DNA from: Syntrophorhabdus sp. PtaU1.Bin058
GTDB lineage: Bacteria > Desulfobacterota > Syntrophorhabdia > Syntrophorhabdales > Syntrophorhabdaceae
Assembly (NCBI GenBank): GCA_002067975.1
Contig: MVRS01000219.1
Location: 1-33,142 of the forward strand
Direction: 5' to 3'
Length of the DNA stretch: 33,142 nucleotides
Shown: positions 17,531 to 25,284 of the stretch, in pieces
Layout of the letters: every line of letters begins with the position of its first letter
Position numbering within the stretch: the stretch's first letter is position 1
Position numbers and translations under genes: made by a program
The notes under the pieces: generated by a model
What the model saw: the letters and a program-made list of their open reading frames with translations, nothing else
What the model was told of the DNA's origin: nothing
Databases searched by the model: none

Positions 17531-17559
17531 TTGACAGGATTCACCAAACGCTCTATAAT
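17531..17559 (+). promoter_or_regulatory. Fully consensus sigma-70 promoter of the hydrogenase operon
   Basis: TTGACA (17531-17536) and TATAAT (17554-17559) are separated by exactly 17 bases, a perfect match to the housekeeping consensus. Transcription should start near 17566, giving a leader of about 163 bases before the ATG at 17729. The -35 box faces the minus-strand -35 of fdhA across 32 bases, so the two promoters are mirror images around a short AT-rich core. Confidence 0.8.
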
Positions 17560-17728
17560 CTACCCATTCGTACTACCCGAACAGGTAATGCAATATATAA
17601 TGTTACATAGTTTTTTGCAGATGGTGAGGTTTGTTGTTCATTCTATTATAACTCCATATCGCAGCATCTTGTTTTTCGGCTCTGTGGCACAATTGAAAAT
17701 TATTTAAACATTTCAAGGAGGTACTTAT

Positions 17729-19930
17729 ATGTGGCAGCTGAGGAACGATGAGATTGCAAGGGTCGAGGCTGCAGTCAAGCAGGTTCTTCCCCCTTGCCAG
17801 GTCAAATGTCCTATCAAGGAGGCTATCCAGCGGACCAACGTGATGATCTCGCTGCTTCCTGATGACCCGGAGAAGGCACGCGAAGGCGTGATCCAGATCG
17901 GCGACTATCTGTACGAGAGAAATCCGCTATTTACCGTATGCGGGTACATATGCGGTATCTGCGAACGGGAATGCAACTACAAGACAAAGGGTGGTGCCAT
18001 CAGGAGAAGGCTCCTGAAAAGGTTCCTTTCAGACTATTACACACCCTATCTTGCGAAAAAACCGCCCCTGGATGTCAAAAAGGACAAAGAAAAGGTCGCT
18101 ATAATCGGTGGAGGGCCCGGAGGACTCCTCTGCGCCTGGGAACTAAGCAAAAAGGGGTACGATGTAACGATCTTTGATAATAACCTGAAACTGGGCGGCG
18201 CCGTCCGCTACATCCCGAAATACAGGCTCCCCGAGGACGTCCTTGACACGGCCGTCGAGAGCATTGTGAGGATCGGCGAGATAAAGGTAGAAAAAGAGAT
18301 AAAGGTAAACGGCGGCGACCCCATAGAAGGCCTCAAGAAAAAGGGGTTCAAGGCCTTCTTTATTGCCACAGGGACGCCCAATTCCCGTCCCCTTACCCTC
18401 GGCATCAAACCCGTTGACTGGAAGGGACTTGAAAATGTTGAGTACGGTCTGGCCTTCCTTGACAAGGCCGGCAGGAACGAGATCCCCACTGACCATTTTA
18501 TAGGCAAAAACGTGATCGTCATCGGCGGAGGGAACGTTGCCTTTGACGCGGCACGGACTGCGGTGAGATATGGGGGAAAGGTAACGGTCATCTGCCTTGA
18601 GACATGGGACAAGAACCACAAAGACGGGATCGTCGCAGACCCGGAAGAGATCGAAGGCGCACACCAGGAAGGCATCAGGATCGTCTATTCAAGGGGTGTA
18701 CGGAAGGTCATCGGCGAAAACGGCAAATTCAAAAAGGTTGAAAGTCCGAAATGTACAAGCGTCTTTGACGAAAAGGGGTTCAACCCTCAGTTCGACACAT
18801 CGGACTGCATCGAGATAGAGGGCGACGTCCTTCTCATCACCATAGGGCAGACCTGGGACAGGTCGCTCCTGCAGCAGGTAGGGCTCTTTGATGAGAACGG
18901 GAGGCTCGCCGTTGATCCCCTTACGCACCAGAGCCGCCTGAGAGAGGAGATATTCCTCGGCGGCGACGTGAGGAGGATAGGCTTCATGGTCGACGCCATG
19001 GCCGAAGGGCGGCAGGCGGCAGACTCGATAGATAGATATCTCAGGGGAGAGAGTCTCCAGAGATGGCTTTTACGCTATGAAAGCAGTGATGCGCCGGTAA
19101 GAGAGGTATACAAGCCTGCGCCGGAGCCCAAATGGACCTCGCCGGATGCCCGGATGAACTTCAACATGTTCGAGATAGGCTTTACGATCGACGAAGCGAT
19201 CAAGGAGGCGCGGAGATGCCTCGAGTGCGGGCCCTGCATATCCTGTAAGGCATGCGTGTCCGCAGGGATACAGCCGGAACTGCCGGCAGTCAAGGTGGAT
19301 GAGCATCTCTGCAGCGGATGCGGCATCTGTGTCGCTGCATGCAACTACCACACGGCCCACCTTGCAGACGTGGAACAGCTCTTCGAAGGCAAGGTGATCG
19401 GCGTCAAGCGCATCTCCTATACAGACCCGGTCCTCTGCAAGGCCTGCGGTATGTGCGTATCGGCATGTCCGTCCGGCGCGAGACATCTCGAGCCCGATCT
19501 CTCCTCGCCGCTAAAGCAGAAGGCAGAATATCAGCCCGGCATCGTCTGCTTCCACTGCAAGTTCGGCTGGGGCTTTACGGCCGACAACGTTAAGCTTTCG
19601 AATATAAAGAACATGGTGCCTGTCGTCTGCATAGGAAAGGTGGATGCAACGGATATCCTGAACGCCTTCGACAAGGGCGCCGACGGTGTCCTCCTCCTTG
19701 GTTGTGCCGATGGTGACTGTCACTTCCAGGACGGGAACCAGGAGGCGAGGAAGAGGACATATCTCCTTCACCAGATCCTTGAATCTTTCGGCATCGAGAA
19801 AGAGAGACTGGAGGTCATAACAGCGATAGACCCGAAAGGAGAGAAGATCACCGGCATCATAAACAGTCTCGTAGACAGATTAAAAGGCCTTGGACCGACC
19901 AAGGGTCAGGAGGGGAAACATGTCAGATAA
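17729..19930 (+). CDS. GltD/NfnB-like FAD oxidoreductase fused to ferredoxin clusters and an MvhD domain
   Basis: This 733-residue fusion has, in order: an N-terminal Fe-S region with C23, C27 and C71-x3-C75-x2-C78-x3-C82, as in the glutamate synthase small subunit and NfnB; an FAD Rossmann fold (GGGPGG, 127-132) and an NAD(P) fold (GGG, 266-268); the FAD-closing FLGGDV (409-414); a ferredoxin region with a cysteine cluster at 497-509 and clusters at 528-538 and 570-580; and a C-terminal MvhD domain with its five cysteines (607, 610, 634, 659, 664, the last two in LGCADGDC). MvhD normally links the Mvh hydrogenase to HdrA; here it is fused to a pyridine-nucleotide flavoprotein. AAGGAGGT precedes the ATG. 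mvhG overlaps its end by 11 bases. H2 to NAD(P) transfer is the likely role, and bifurcation with ferredoxin is possible. Confidence 0.92.
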   Translation: MWQLRNDEIARVEAAVKQVLPPCQVKCPIKEAIQRTNVMISLLPDDPEKAREGVIQIGDYLYERNPLFTVCGYICGICERECNYKTKGGAIRRRLLKRFLSDYYTPYLAKKPPLDVKKDKEKVAIIGGGPGGLLCAWELSKKGYDVTIFDNNLKLGGAVRYIPKYRLPEDVLDTAVESIVRIGEIKVEKEIKVNGGDPIEGLKKKGFKAFFIATGTPNSRPLTLGIKPVDWKGLENVEYGLAFLDKAGRNEIPTDHFIGKNVIVIGGGNVAFDAARTAVRYGGKVTVICLETWDKNHKDGIVADPEEIEGAHQEGIRIVYSRGVRKVIGENGKFKKVESPKCTSVFDEKGFNPQFDTSDCIEIEGDVLLITIGQTWDRSLLQQVGLFDENGRLAVDPLTHQSRLREEIFLGGDVRRIGFMVDAMAEGRQAADSIDRYLRGESLQRWLLRYESSDAPVREVYKPAPEPKWTSPDARMNFNMFEIGFTIDEAIKEARRCLECGPCISCKACVSAGIQPELPAVKVDEHLCSGCGICVAACNYHTAHLADVEQLFEGKVIGVKRISYTDPVLCKACGMCVSACPSGARHLEPDLSSPLKQKAEYQPGIVCFHCKFGWGFTADNVKLSNIKNMVPVVCIGKVDATDILNAFDKGADGVLLLGCADGDCHFQDGNQEARKRTYLLHQILESFGIEKERLEVITAIDPKGEKITGIINSLVDRLKGLGPTKGQEGKHVR

Positions 19931-20912
19931 ACCGAAATTAGCGATATGCTGGTTTGGCGGATGTGGAGGATGCGACGAGGCCATCGTTGACCTCAACGAA
20001 AATATACTGAAGGTGACAGATGCATTCGATCTGGTACTCTGGCCCGTTGCACTCGACTTTAAATACCATCATATAGAAGCGATGAAGGACGGCGAGATAA
20101 CGCTCAGCATCATCAACGGCTCTGTAAGAAACTCCGAGCACGAGGAACTCGCCCACCTGTTGCGGAAGAAATCACAGTTCGTGCTCGCCTTCGGCGCCTG
20201 CGCCTGTTTCGGCGGGACACCAGGGATGGCAAACATCCGTTCCAAGGAAGATATCTTCCAGTGGGTCTATGAAGATGCCCCTACCATCGTGAACCCGAAA
20301 CGCAACGTCCCAAAGACGGCGACAAAGATGGATGGAAAAGAGTTGACACTGCCTGATTTTTACAAACAGGTCTTCCCTCTGAACCGGATCATCGATGTCG
20401 ATTACTATCTTCCGGGATGCCCTCCGCCGCCCGACCTTATATACAACGCGGTGAGTGCCGCCATTGCAGGGAATCTTCCCCCGAAGGGGGCAACGCTTGC
20501 ACCGAGGAGGGCACTCTGCGATGTATGCGAGAGGAACAAGACAAAACCGGAGAGATTGCAGATCCAGAAATTCCACAGGATACACGAGATCCAGGCCGAT
20601 CCCGAGAAATGTTTCCTCGCCCAGGGCATCATCTGTACCGGGCCGGCAACACGCTCAGGATGCGGCGAGGTCTGCATGAAGACCAATATACCCTGCAGGG
20701 GATGTTTCGGACCCGTAGAGGGTGTCGCGGACATGGGAGCCAAATATCTATCCGCTCTGGCCTCTCTCATCGAGGCAAACACCGAGGAGGAGAGAAAGAT
20801 ATTGACTGAAAGCATTGTTGACCCAACAGGGTATTTTTATCGGTTCACAACAGCCTCCTCTCTCCTGCAAAAAAAGAGAGAAACATCAAAAAAGCGTGAC
20901 GAGGTGCGATAA
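19920..20912 (+). CDS. mvhG: [NiFe] hydrogenase small subunit, MvhG type
   Basis: This 330-residue electron-transfer subunit carries the iron-sulfur clusters next to the NiFe site. The proximal cluster ligands are C15 and C18 in FGGCGGCDEA, a cysteine of GACACFGGTPG (C94 or C96) and C167 in PGCPPPPDL. More cysteines at 200, 203, 231, 239 and 248-262 can hold two further [4Fe-4S] clusters. There is no twin-arginine signal, so the enzyme is cytoplasmic, as expected for group 3. The ATG at 19920 is preceded by AGGAGG and overlaps the fusion gene by 11 bases; an upstream ATG-like reading has no such site. It is coupled to mvhA by TAATG. Confidence 0.94.
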   Translation: MSDKPKLAICWFGGCGGCDEAIVDLNENILKVTDAFDLVLWPVALDFKYHHIEAMKDGEITLSIINGSVRNSEHEELAHLLRKKSQFVLAFGACACFGGTPGMANIRSKEDIFQWVYEDAPTIVNPKRNVPKTATKMDGKELTLPDFYKQVFPLNRIIDVDYYLPGCPPPPDLIYNAVSAAIAGNLPPKGATLAPRRALCDVCERNKTKPERLQIQKFHRIHEIQADPEKCFLAQGIICTGPATRSGCGEVCMKTNIPCRGCFGPVEGVADMGAKYLSALASLIEANTEEERKILTESIVDPTGYFYRFTTASSLLQKKRETSKKRDEVR

Positions 20913-22375
20913 TGGGGAAAAAAATAACAATCAATCCGGTAACACGGCTGGAAGGGCATGGTAAGATAGACATCTTCCTCAATGACAACGGGGATGTTGA
21001 GGACGCATATTTTCAGGTGACGGAGCTCCGGGGCTTTGAAAGGTTCTGTATCGGGAGACCGGCAGAAGAGATGCCCAGGATAGTCCCGAATATCTGCGGC
21101 GTTTGCCCGACCCCTCACAACATGGCGTCCACAAAGGCACTCGATTATATCTACGGCGTCGCCCCTACCCCCACGGCAAAACTGGTACGAAGGCTTCAGT
21201 ATAATGCAAATTTCATTGAAGATCACTACATACACTTTTTCTTTCTGGCTGCTCCGGATTTCGTCGTCGGCCCTGATGCAAACCCTGCGGAGAGGAACAT
21301 CCTCGGCGTAATCAACAAGGTCGGGCTCGACATAGGGAAAAAGGTCATCGACATAAGGAAGCGGACAAGGGACATCATAAAACTCATTGCCAGCAAGCCT
21401 GCACACCCCGAGGGAGGCCTGCCGGGCGGTGTTCCGAGGGGCATCACGGAGGAAGAGCGCAGGGAGATCAGGAAGACTGCCGACATGTCGGTCGATTTTG
21501 CCCTTTTTGCCATGCAGCTTTTCAAAGACGCGGTACTCAAAAACAAGGCCTATCTCGACCTTATACTGAGTGACGCATACAACCTGAAGACATATTATAT
21601 GGGTCTCGTTGACGATGACAAAAGGATGAATTTCTACGAAGGCAGGTTGAGGATCGTTGACCCCTCCGGTAACGAGGTTGCGAACTTCCATCCCAACGAT
21701 TACACCGACTACATCGGCGAGTGGGTGGAACCCTGGACATACATCCGCCTGACCCATCTGAAAAAGATCGGCTGGAAGGGGCTCATCGAAGGAGATGACA
21801 CATCTCTTTACAGGGTCGGCCCTCTTGCGCGGTATAACGTCGTCGACGGCATGGCAACGCCTCTTGCGCAGAAAGAATATGAAGAGATGGTAAAAACGCT
21901 CGGAAAGCCTGCGCACCACACGCTTGCCTTCCACTGGGCGCGGCTTATCGAGGCGCTCCAGGCAGCAGAGAACCTCCAGGTAATAGCCAACGACCCTCTG
22001 CTTACAAGCAAGGATATCCGGAACATGAACTTCCAGTTCACCGGGAAAGGCATCGGATGCGTTGAGGCCTGCAGGGGCGTTCTCATCCACCATTATGAAA
22101 CGGATGACAGGGGCTTGATCAACAAGGTCAACCTCATCGTAGCGACGCAGCACAATGCAGCGCCTATCGCCCTCTCCGTGAAAAAGGCTGCCCAGGGCTT
22201 CATCAAGGGCGGCGAGGTAAAGGAAGGGATGCTCAACATGGCGGAGATGGCATTCCGCGCCTATGACCCGTGTCTCGGGTGTGCAACCCATACGCTCCCC
22301 GGCAAGATGCCCCTGGAGATCAACATACGGGATAGAAGCGGTGCGATCATACAGACGATCAGCAGAGGGATTTAG
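20912..22375 (+). CDS. mvhA: [NiFe] hydrogenase large subunit, MvhA type
   Basis: This 487-residue catalytic subunit holds the NiFe(CN)2CO site. The L1 motif is NICGVCPTPH (C62, C65, His69) and the L2 motif is DPCLGCATH (C454, C457, His460), giving the four cysteine ligands. After His460 come 27 residues that should be removed by a maturation protease, whose gene is found downstream. The opening NPVTRLEGHGKI and the stretch LPGGVPRGI are typical of group 3c (Mvh-type) enzymes that work with MvhD. Asn60 takes the place where many relatives have arginine before ICG. The start overlaps the mvhG stop by one base. I rate group 3c as likely from motifs alone. Confidence 0.95.
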   Translation: MGKKITINPVTRLEGHGKIDIFLNDNGDVEDAYFQVTELRGFERFCIGRPAEEMPRIVPNICGVCPTPHNMASTKALDYIYGVAPTPTAKLVRRLQYNANFIEDHYIHFFFLAAPDFVVGPDANPAERNILGVINKVGLDIGKKVIDIRKRTRDIIKLIASKPAHPEGGLPGGVPRGITEEERREIRKTADMSVDFALFAMQLFKDAVLKNKAYLDLILSDAYNLKTYYMGLVDDDKRMNFYEGRLRIVDPSGNEVANFHPNDYTDYIGEWVEPWTYIRLTHLKKIGWKGLIEGDDTSLYRVGPLARYNVVDGMATPLAQKEYEEMVKTLGKPAHHTLAFHWARLIEALQAAENLQVIANDPLLTSKDIRNMNFQFTGKGIGCVEACRGVLIHHYETDDRGLINKVNLIVATQHNAAPIALSVKKAAQGFIKGGEVKEGMLNMAEMAFRAYDPCLGCATHTLPGKMPLEINIRDRSGAIIQTISRGI

Positions 22376-22427
22376 TAAGAACAGAAGGACGCGGGACGAC
22401 CGCTGCGCTTAAGACGAAGGACGATAC

Positions 22428-22470
22428 GGGGTTCAGGCGGTGATAGAGACTGCCTGAACCTCTTCTTTAT
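22428..22470 (+). terminator. Hairpin with T-rich tail between mvhA and the maturation protease
   Basis: GGTTCAGGC (22430-22438) pairs perfectly with GCCTGAACC (22452-22460) around a 13-base loop, and the stem can be lengthened by a G-T and a G-C pair outside. TCTTCTTTAT follows at once. This is like an intrinsic terminator with a weak tail; it could lower the amount of protease mRNA relative to the structural genes. Confidence 0.55.
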
Positions 22471-22485
22471 TGAAAGACAACGGAA

Positions 22486-22962
22486 ATGGATACAAAGATC
22501 CTCATTATCGGTCTCGGCAATACGATCCTCAGCGACGACGGCGCCGGCATCTACGTCGCGCGGGAGATCCGAAAGAGATGCGGGACAACGCCGCATATAG
22601 CCATCGTTGAGGCGAGCCTCGGCGGCATCGGACTTCTCGACCTCATGGCAGGCTACCAGAAGGTGGTTATTGTCGATTCCATCAAGACCAAGGACGGCAG
22701 CCCCGGCGACATCTTCAGGATCAACGTGGAGGACCTGGGAGATCCGTCATATCCCACGGGCCCCCATTTCCTTGACGTGAGGACCGCCGTTGAACTGGGC
22801 AGCAAATTCGGTTATACGATGCCGGAGACCATCGATATCTATGCCGTCGAGATCAGTGACAACACGACCTTCAGTGAAACCCTGACACCGGGGGTTGAAA
22901 AGGCGATCCCCGAGCTTGCCGATCTCATCATTGAAGACTGCGGACTAAAACAACCCGAATAA
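22486..22962 (+). CDS. Hydrogenase maturation protease (HybD/HycI/FrcD family)
   Basis: This 158-residue nickel-dependent endopeptidase removes the C-terminal tail of the large subunit once nickel is in place. GLGNTILSDDGAGIYVAREI (9-28) is the family opening, with Asp18 at the first nickel-ligand position (glutamate in HybD, aspartate in HycI), Asp64 in VIVDSI is the second, and His94 in TGPHFLDVR the third. The length is typical. It lies 110 bases after mvhA, the only hydrogenase large-subunit gene here, whose 27-residue tail it is expected to cleave. The ribosome site is weak, and a hairpin precedes the gene. Confidence 0.94.
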   Translation: MDTKILIIGLGNTILSDDGAGIYVAREIRKRCGTTPHIAIVEASLGGIGLLDLMAGYQKVVIVDSIKTKDGSPGDIFRINVEDLGDPSYPTGPHFLDVRTAVELGSKFGYTMPETIDIYAVEISDNTTFSETLTPGVEKAIPELADLIIEDCGLKQPE

Positions 22963-23118
22963 ATACCTTAAACGCCGGAACGATCAAGATACCCTCGACG
23001 CCCTGCTGCCCAAATGTCATATTCGCAGGGATATTGTTTCACATCGCTTTTTCGCTTTACAGCCTGGATTTATGGGAACGCGAATTCAGCCGGTGAGGGG
23101 TTACTGCTTACCGCCCTG

Positions 23119-23147
23119 TTGCATGTGATGAGTACGTGTTGTACAAT
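23119..23147 (+). promoter_or_regulatory. Predicted promoter giving a leaderless response-regulator mRNA
   Basis: TTGCAT (23119-23124) and TACAAT (23142-23147) are 17 bases apart. The -10 box matches five of six bases and the -35 box only its TTG. The expected start is near 23154, the A of the ATG, where no ribosome-binding site is present upstream. Confidence 0.45.
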
Positions 23148-23153
23148 TTATAT

Positions 23154-23855
23154 ATGCTTTATCCCATCCTCGTTGTCGAAGATGATCCAAAGATAGCGCA
23201 CATCGTAAAGGTCTACCTGGAGGGTGCCGGGTTCCGGGTAATACATTCGGAGCACGGAAAAGACGCCCTGGATGCCGCACGGAAGGAGAAGCCTCTTCTG
23301 GTAATCTTAGACCTGATGCTCCCTGACATAAGCGGCGAGGAACTCTGCCTTCAGCTCAAGGAGGTCGCTGATGTGCCCATAATCATGCTTACGGCCAAGA
23401 CTTCCGAAGAGGAAAGGGTTGCAGGCTTCGCCCTGGGTGCCGATGACTATGTAGTAAAGCCCTTCAGTCCCAGGGAGCTGGTATTCAGGGTGAAGGCGGT
23501 TCTGAAGAGGTTCGAAAAAGGAGATCTTTCCGGGTCGGAACCGATGGGCTTCAACAAGGGGTCTCTGCTTGTAGACGGTCAAACCTACACGGCAACGCGG
23601 AATGGCAGAATTGTCCGGCTTACATCAACAGAATTTAAGCTTCTTTTTACTCTTGCCGGGTCTCCTGATCGTGTTTTTACAAGGAGCGAATTGGTAGAGA
23701 AGGCCCTCGGCTATCAGTTTGAAGGCTACGAAAGGAGCGTGGACGCCCATATCAAGAATATTCGCAAAAAGCTTGAGGATGACCCGCAGAATCCGGTCTT
23801 TATTCACACGATCTATGGCGTCGGATACCGGTTCGCAGGAAAAAGGGATGTTTAG
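23154..23855 (+). CDS. OmpR/PhoB-family response regulator
   Basis: This 233-residue DNA-binding regulator has a receiver domain with acidic pocket Asp10-Asp11, phospho-acceptor Asp53 (ILDLMLP), Thr80 and Lys102 (VKPFSP), followed by a winged-helix domain (about 140-228) with RLTSTEFKLLFTLA and the recognition region YERSVDAHIKNIRKKLEDD. The ATG at 23154 starts a standard receiver domain (MLYPILVVEDD); GTG at 23136 and TTG at 23139 would add a few residues but have no better ribosome site. The gene overlaps the sensor kinase gene by eight bases. Its target may be the ZraP-like gene downstream, whose promoter shows phased repeats. Confidence 0.94.
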   Translation: MLYPILVVEDDPKIAHIVKVYLEGAGFRVIHSEHGKDALDAARKEKPLLVILDLMLPDISGEELCLQLKEVADVPIIMLTAKTSEEERVAGFALGADDYVVKPFSPRELVFRVKAVLKRFEKGDLSGSEPMGFNKGSLLVDGQTYTATRNGRIVRLTSTEFKLLFTLAGSPDRVFTRSELVEKALGYQFEGYERSVDAHIKNIRKKLEDDPQNPVFIHTIYGVGYRFAGKRDV

Positions 23856-25215
23856 GAGTCTCTGGCTCAAATTTCTTATACTTCTCCTCGCTGTCGTAGC
23901 CATAGCCCTGGTCAGCACCATTCTTTTCAGGCAGTTTATGCTCAGGGATTTCAGGGCCTACCTGGAAGGCGAAACGGAGGATAGGGTCTATTTGATACAG
24001 GCCGACCTGGAAGGGTCCTACGAGCGGTATGGGGGGTGGAAGACCGATATTCAGGCCCAGGGAGCCATACGTGCGCTCATGTCCGGTTTTGAGGTGAGGC
24101 TTACGGATCTTAAGGGGAAGCTCGTCATCGATACGAAGAGCGCCATCGAAAACGCCTCCCCGCTGGTAAAGAAGAGACTGGAAGCCTTGACACAATTCAA
24201 CGTCTCTGAAAGTGCAGACGTCTTTGTGCCATACCCTCTGTTTCTTGCCGGAAAACAGATTGGGACCCTTGAAGTAAGGAAACTGCGTCCCATAAGGGAA
24301 GATATCTTTCTTCGGAGATCAGATAGGTTCTTGATGCTGTCAATGGTTATTGTCGGGGGGATTGCTGTTCTTCTGAGTATTCTTTTCTCCCGTCGGCTTA
24401 CCCATCCCGTGAAGGAACTGGCCTTAGCCGCGTCTGCCATCAGCCGTGGTGATTTTCAGAAGCGGGTGGCCATATCCAGGCACGACGAGGTCGGCAGGCT
24501 TGGGGAAAGCTTCAACCACATGGCAAAGGCCCTTGAGACCCAGGAAATACTGAGGAGGAAGCTGATCGCCGACGTGGCGCATGAACTTCGCACGCCCTTA
24601 GGAGTCATGCGCGGAGAGCTTGAAGGATTAATGGACGGTTTGATACCGAACGATTCTGTGCGTCTCCAGTCGCTCTATGACGAAACGGGCAGGCTCAAGA
24701 ACATGGTCGATGCTATTGAGGAGCTGAACAAGGCAGAGGCAAGCCTGCTCTCCCTGGAACGGCGCTGGATAGATCTGCGGTCTTTTCTCCTCAACATTGT
24801 AGAAAGGTTCAGGACAAGGTTTCAGGAAGGAGGGGTTGTCCTGGAATTGATCTGCCCCGAAGGGCTGAATCTTTATGCAGATCCCGAACGGTTAAGTCAG
24901 ATCATTTTGAATCTGCTGAGCAATGCCCTGAAAGCCACCCCCTCCGGCGGGAACGTATCGATCCGCGCAGAATTGAGTGAGGGGAGATTGGGGATCACTG
25001 TTGCAGACAGCGGCAGCGGAATCAGGGAGGAAGATATCCCCTTCATTTTCGAAAGATTTTATCATGGCCCGGGAGGCGGCCTCGGCATCGGTCTGACTAT
25101 TGTGAAAGAGCTGGTGGAAGCCCATGGCGCGAACATAACGGTGAAAAGCATACTGGGAAAAGGTTCGTCGCTTACAATAGTCTTCCCGGTTGAGGTCGTT
25201 CACAATTCTTCATAA
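23848..25215 (+). CDS. Membrane sensor histidine kinase
   Basis: This 455-residue kinase is paired with the preceding regulator. I chose the ATG at 23848 because it gives MFRSLWLKFLILLLAV, a transmembrane start, and AGGA with GGG lies just before it; a longer reading would run back through the regulator. The parts are: membrane helix about 8-27, an external sensor domain of about 130 residues, membrane helix 161-181, HAMP about 182-235, the dimerisation and phospho-acceptor motif DVAHELRTPL with His245, and an ATPase domain with N-box NLLSNALKA (355-363), DSGSG (387-391), FIFERFY (399-405) and GLGIGL (411-416). The signal sensed is unknown; an envelope or metal stress is suggested by the downstream genes. 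Confidence 0.94.
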   Translation: MFRSLWLKFLILLLAVVAIALVSTILFRQFMLRDFRAYLEGETEDRVYLIQADLEGSYERYGGWKTDIQAQGAIRALMSGFEVRLTDLKGKLVIDTKSAIENASPLVKKRLEALTQFNVSESADVFVPYPLFLAGKQIGTLEVRKLRPIREDIFLRRSDRFLMLSMVIVGGIAVLLSILFSRRLTHPVKELALAASAISRGDFQKRVAISRHDEVGRLGESFNHMAKALETQEILRRKLIADVAHELRTPLGVMRGELEGLMDGLIPNDSVRLQSLYDETGRLKNMVDAIEELNKAEASLLSLERRWIDLRSFLLNIVERFRTRFQEGGVVLELICPEGLNLYADPERLSQIILNLLSNALKATPSGGNVSIRAELSEGRLGITVADSGSGIREEDIPFIFERFYHGPGGGLGIGLTIVKELVEAHGANITVKSILGKGSSLTIVFPVEVVHNSS

Positions 25216-25251
25216 TCTATTCGCTGCCCCTTCACATTGCCTCTTTATAAT
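25199..25251 (+). promoter_or_regulatory. Promoter of the ZraP-like gene with phased TTC repeats
   Basis: TATAAT lies at 25246-25251 with no good -35 sequence. Upstream, TTC-starting repeats occur at 25199 (TTCACAATT), 25209 (TTCATAATC), 25220 (TTCGCTGCC) and 25231 (TTCACATTG), spaced 10, 11 and 11 bases, on one face of the helix. OmpR-type regulators often bind such direct repeats in place of a -35 box. The first and last are the best matched. Confidence 0.45.
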
Positions 25252-25284
25252 ATGTACAGAAAATTCATATAAGGAGGTTTCAGT

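Noticed and set aside
17683-17700. TGGCAC in the hydrogenase leader as part of a sigma-54 promoter
   Set aside because: The bases at the required distance are AA, not GC, so the -12 element is missing.
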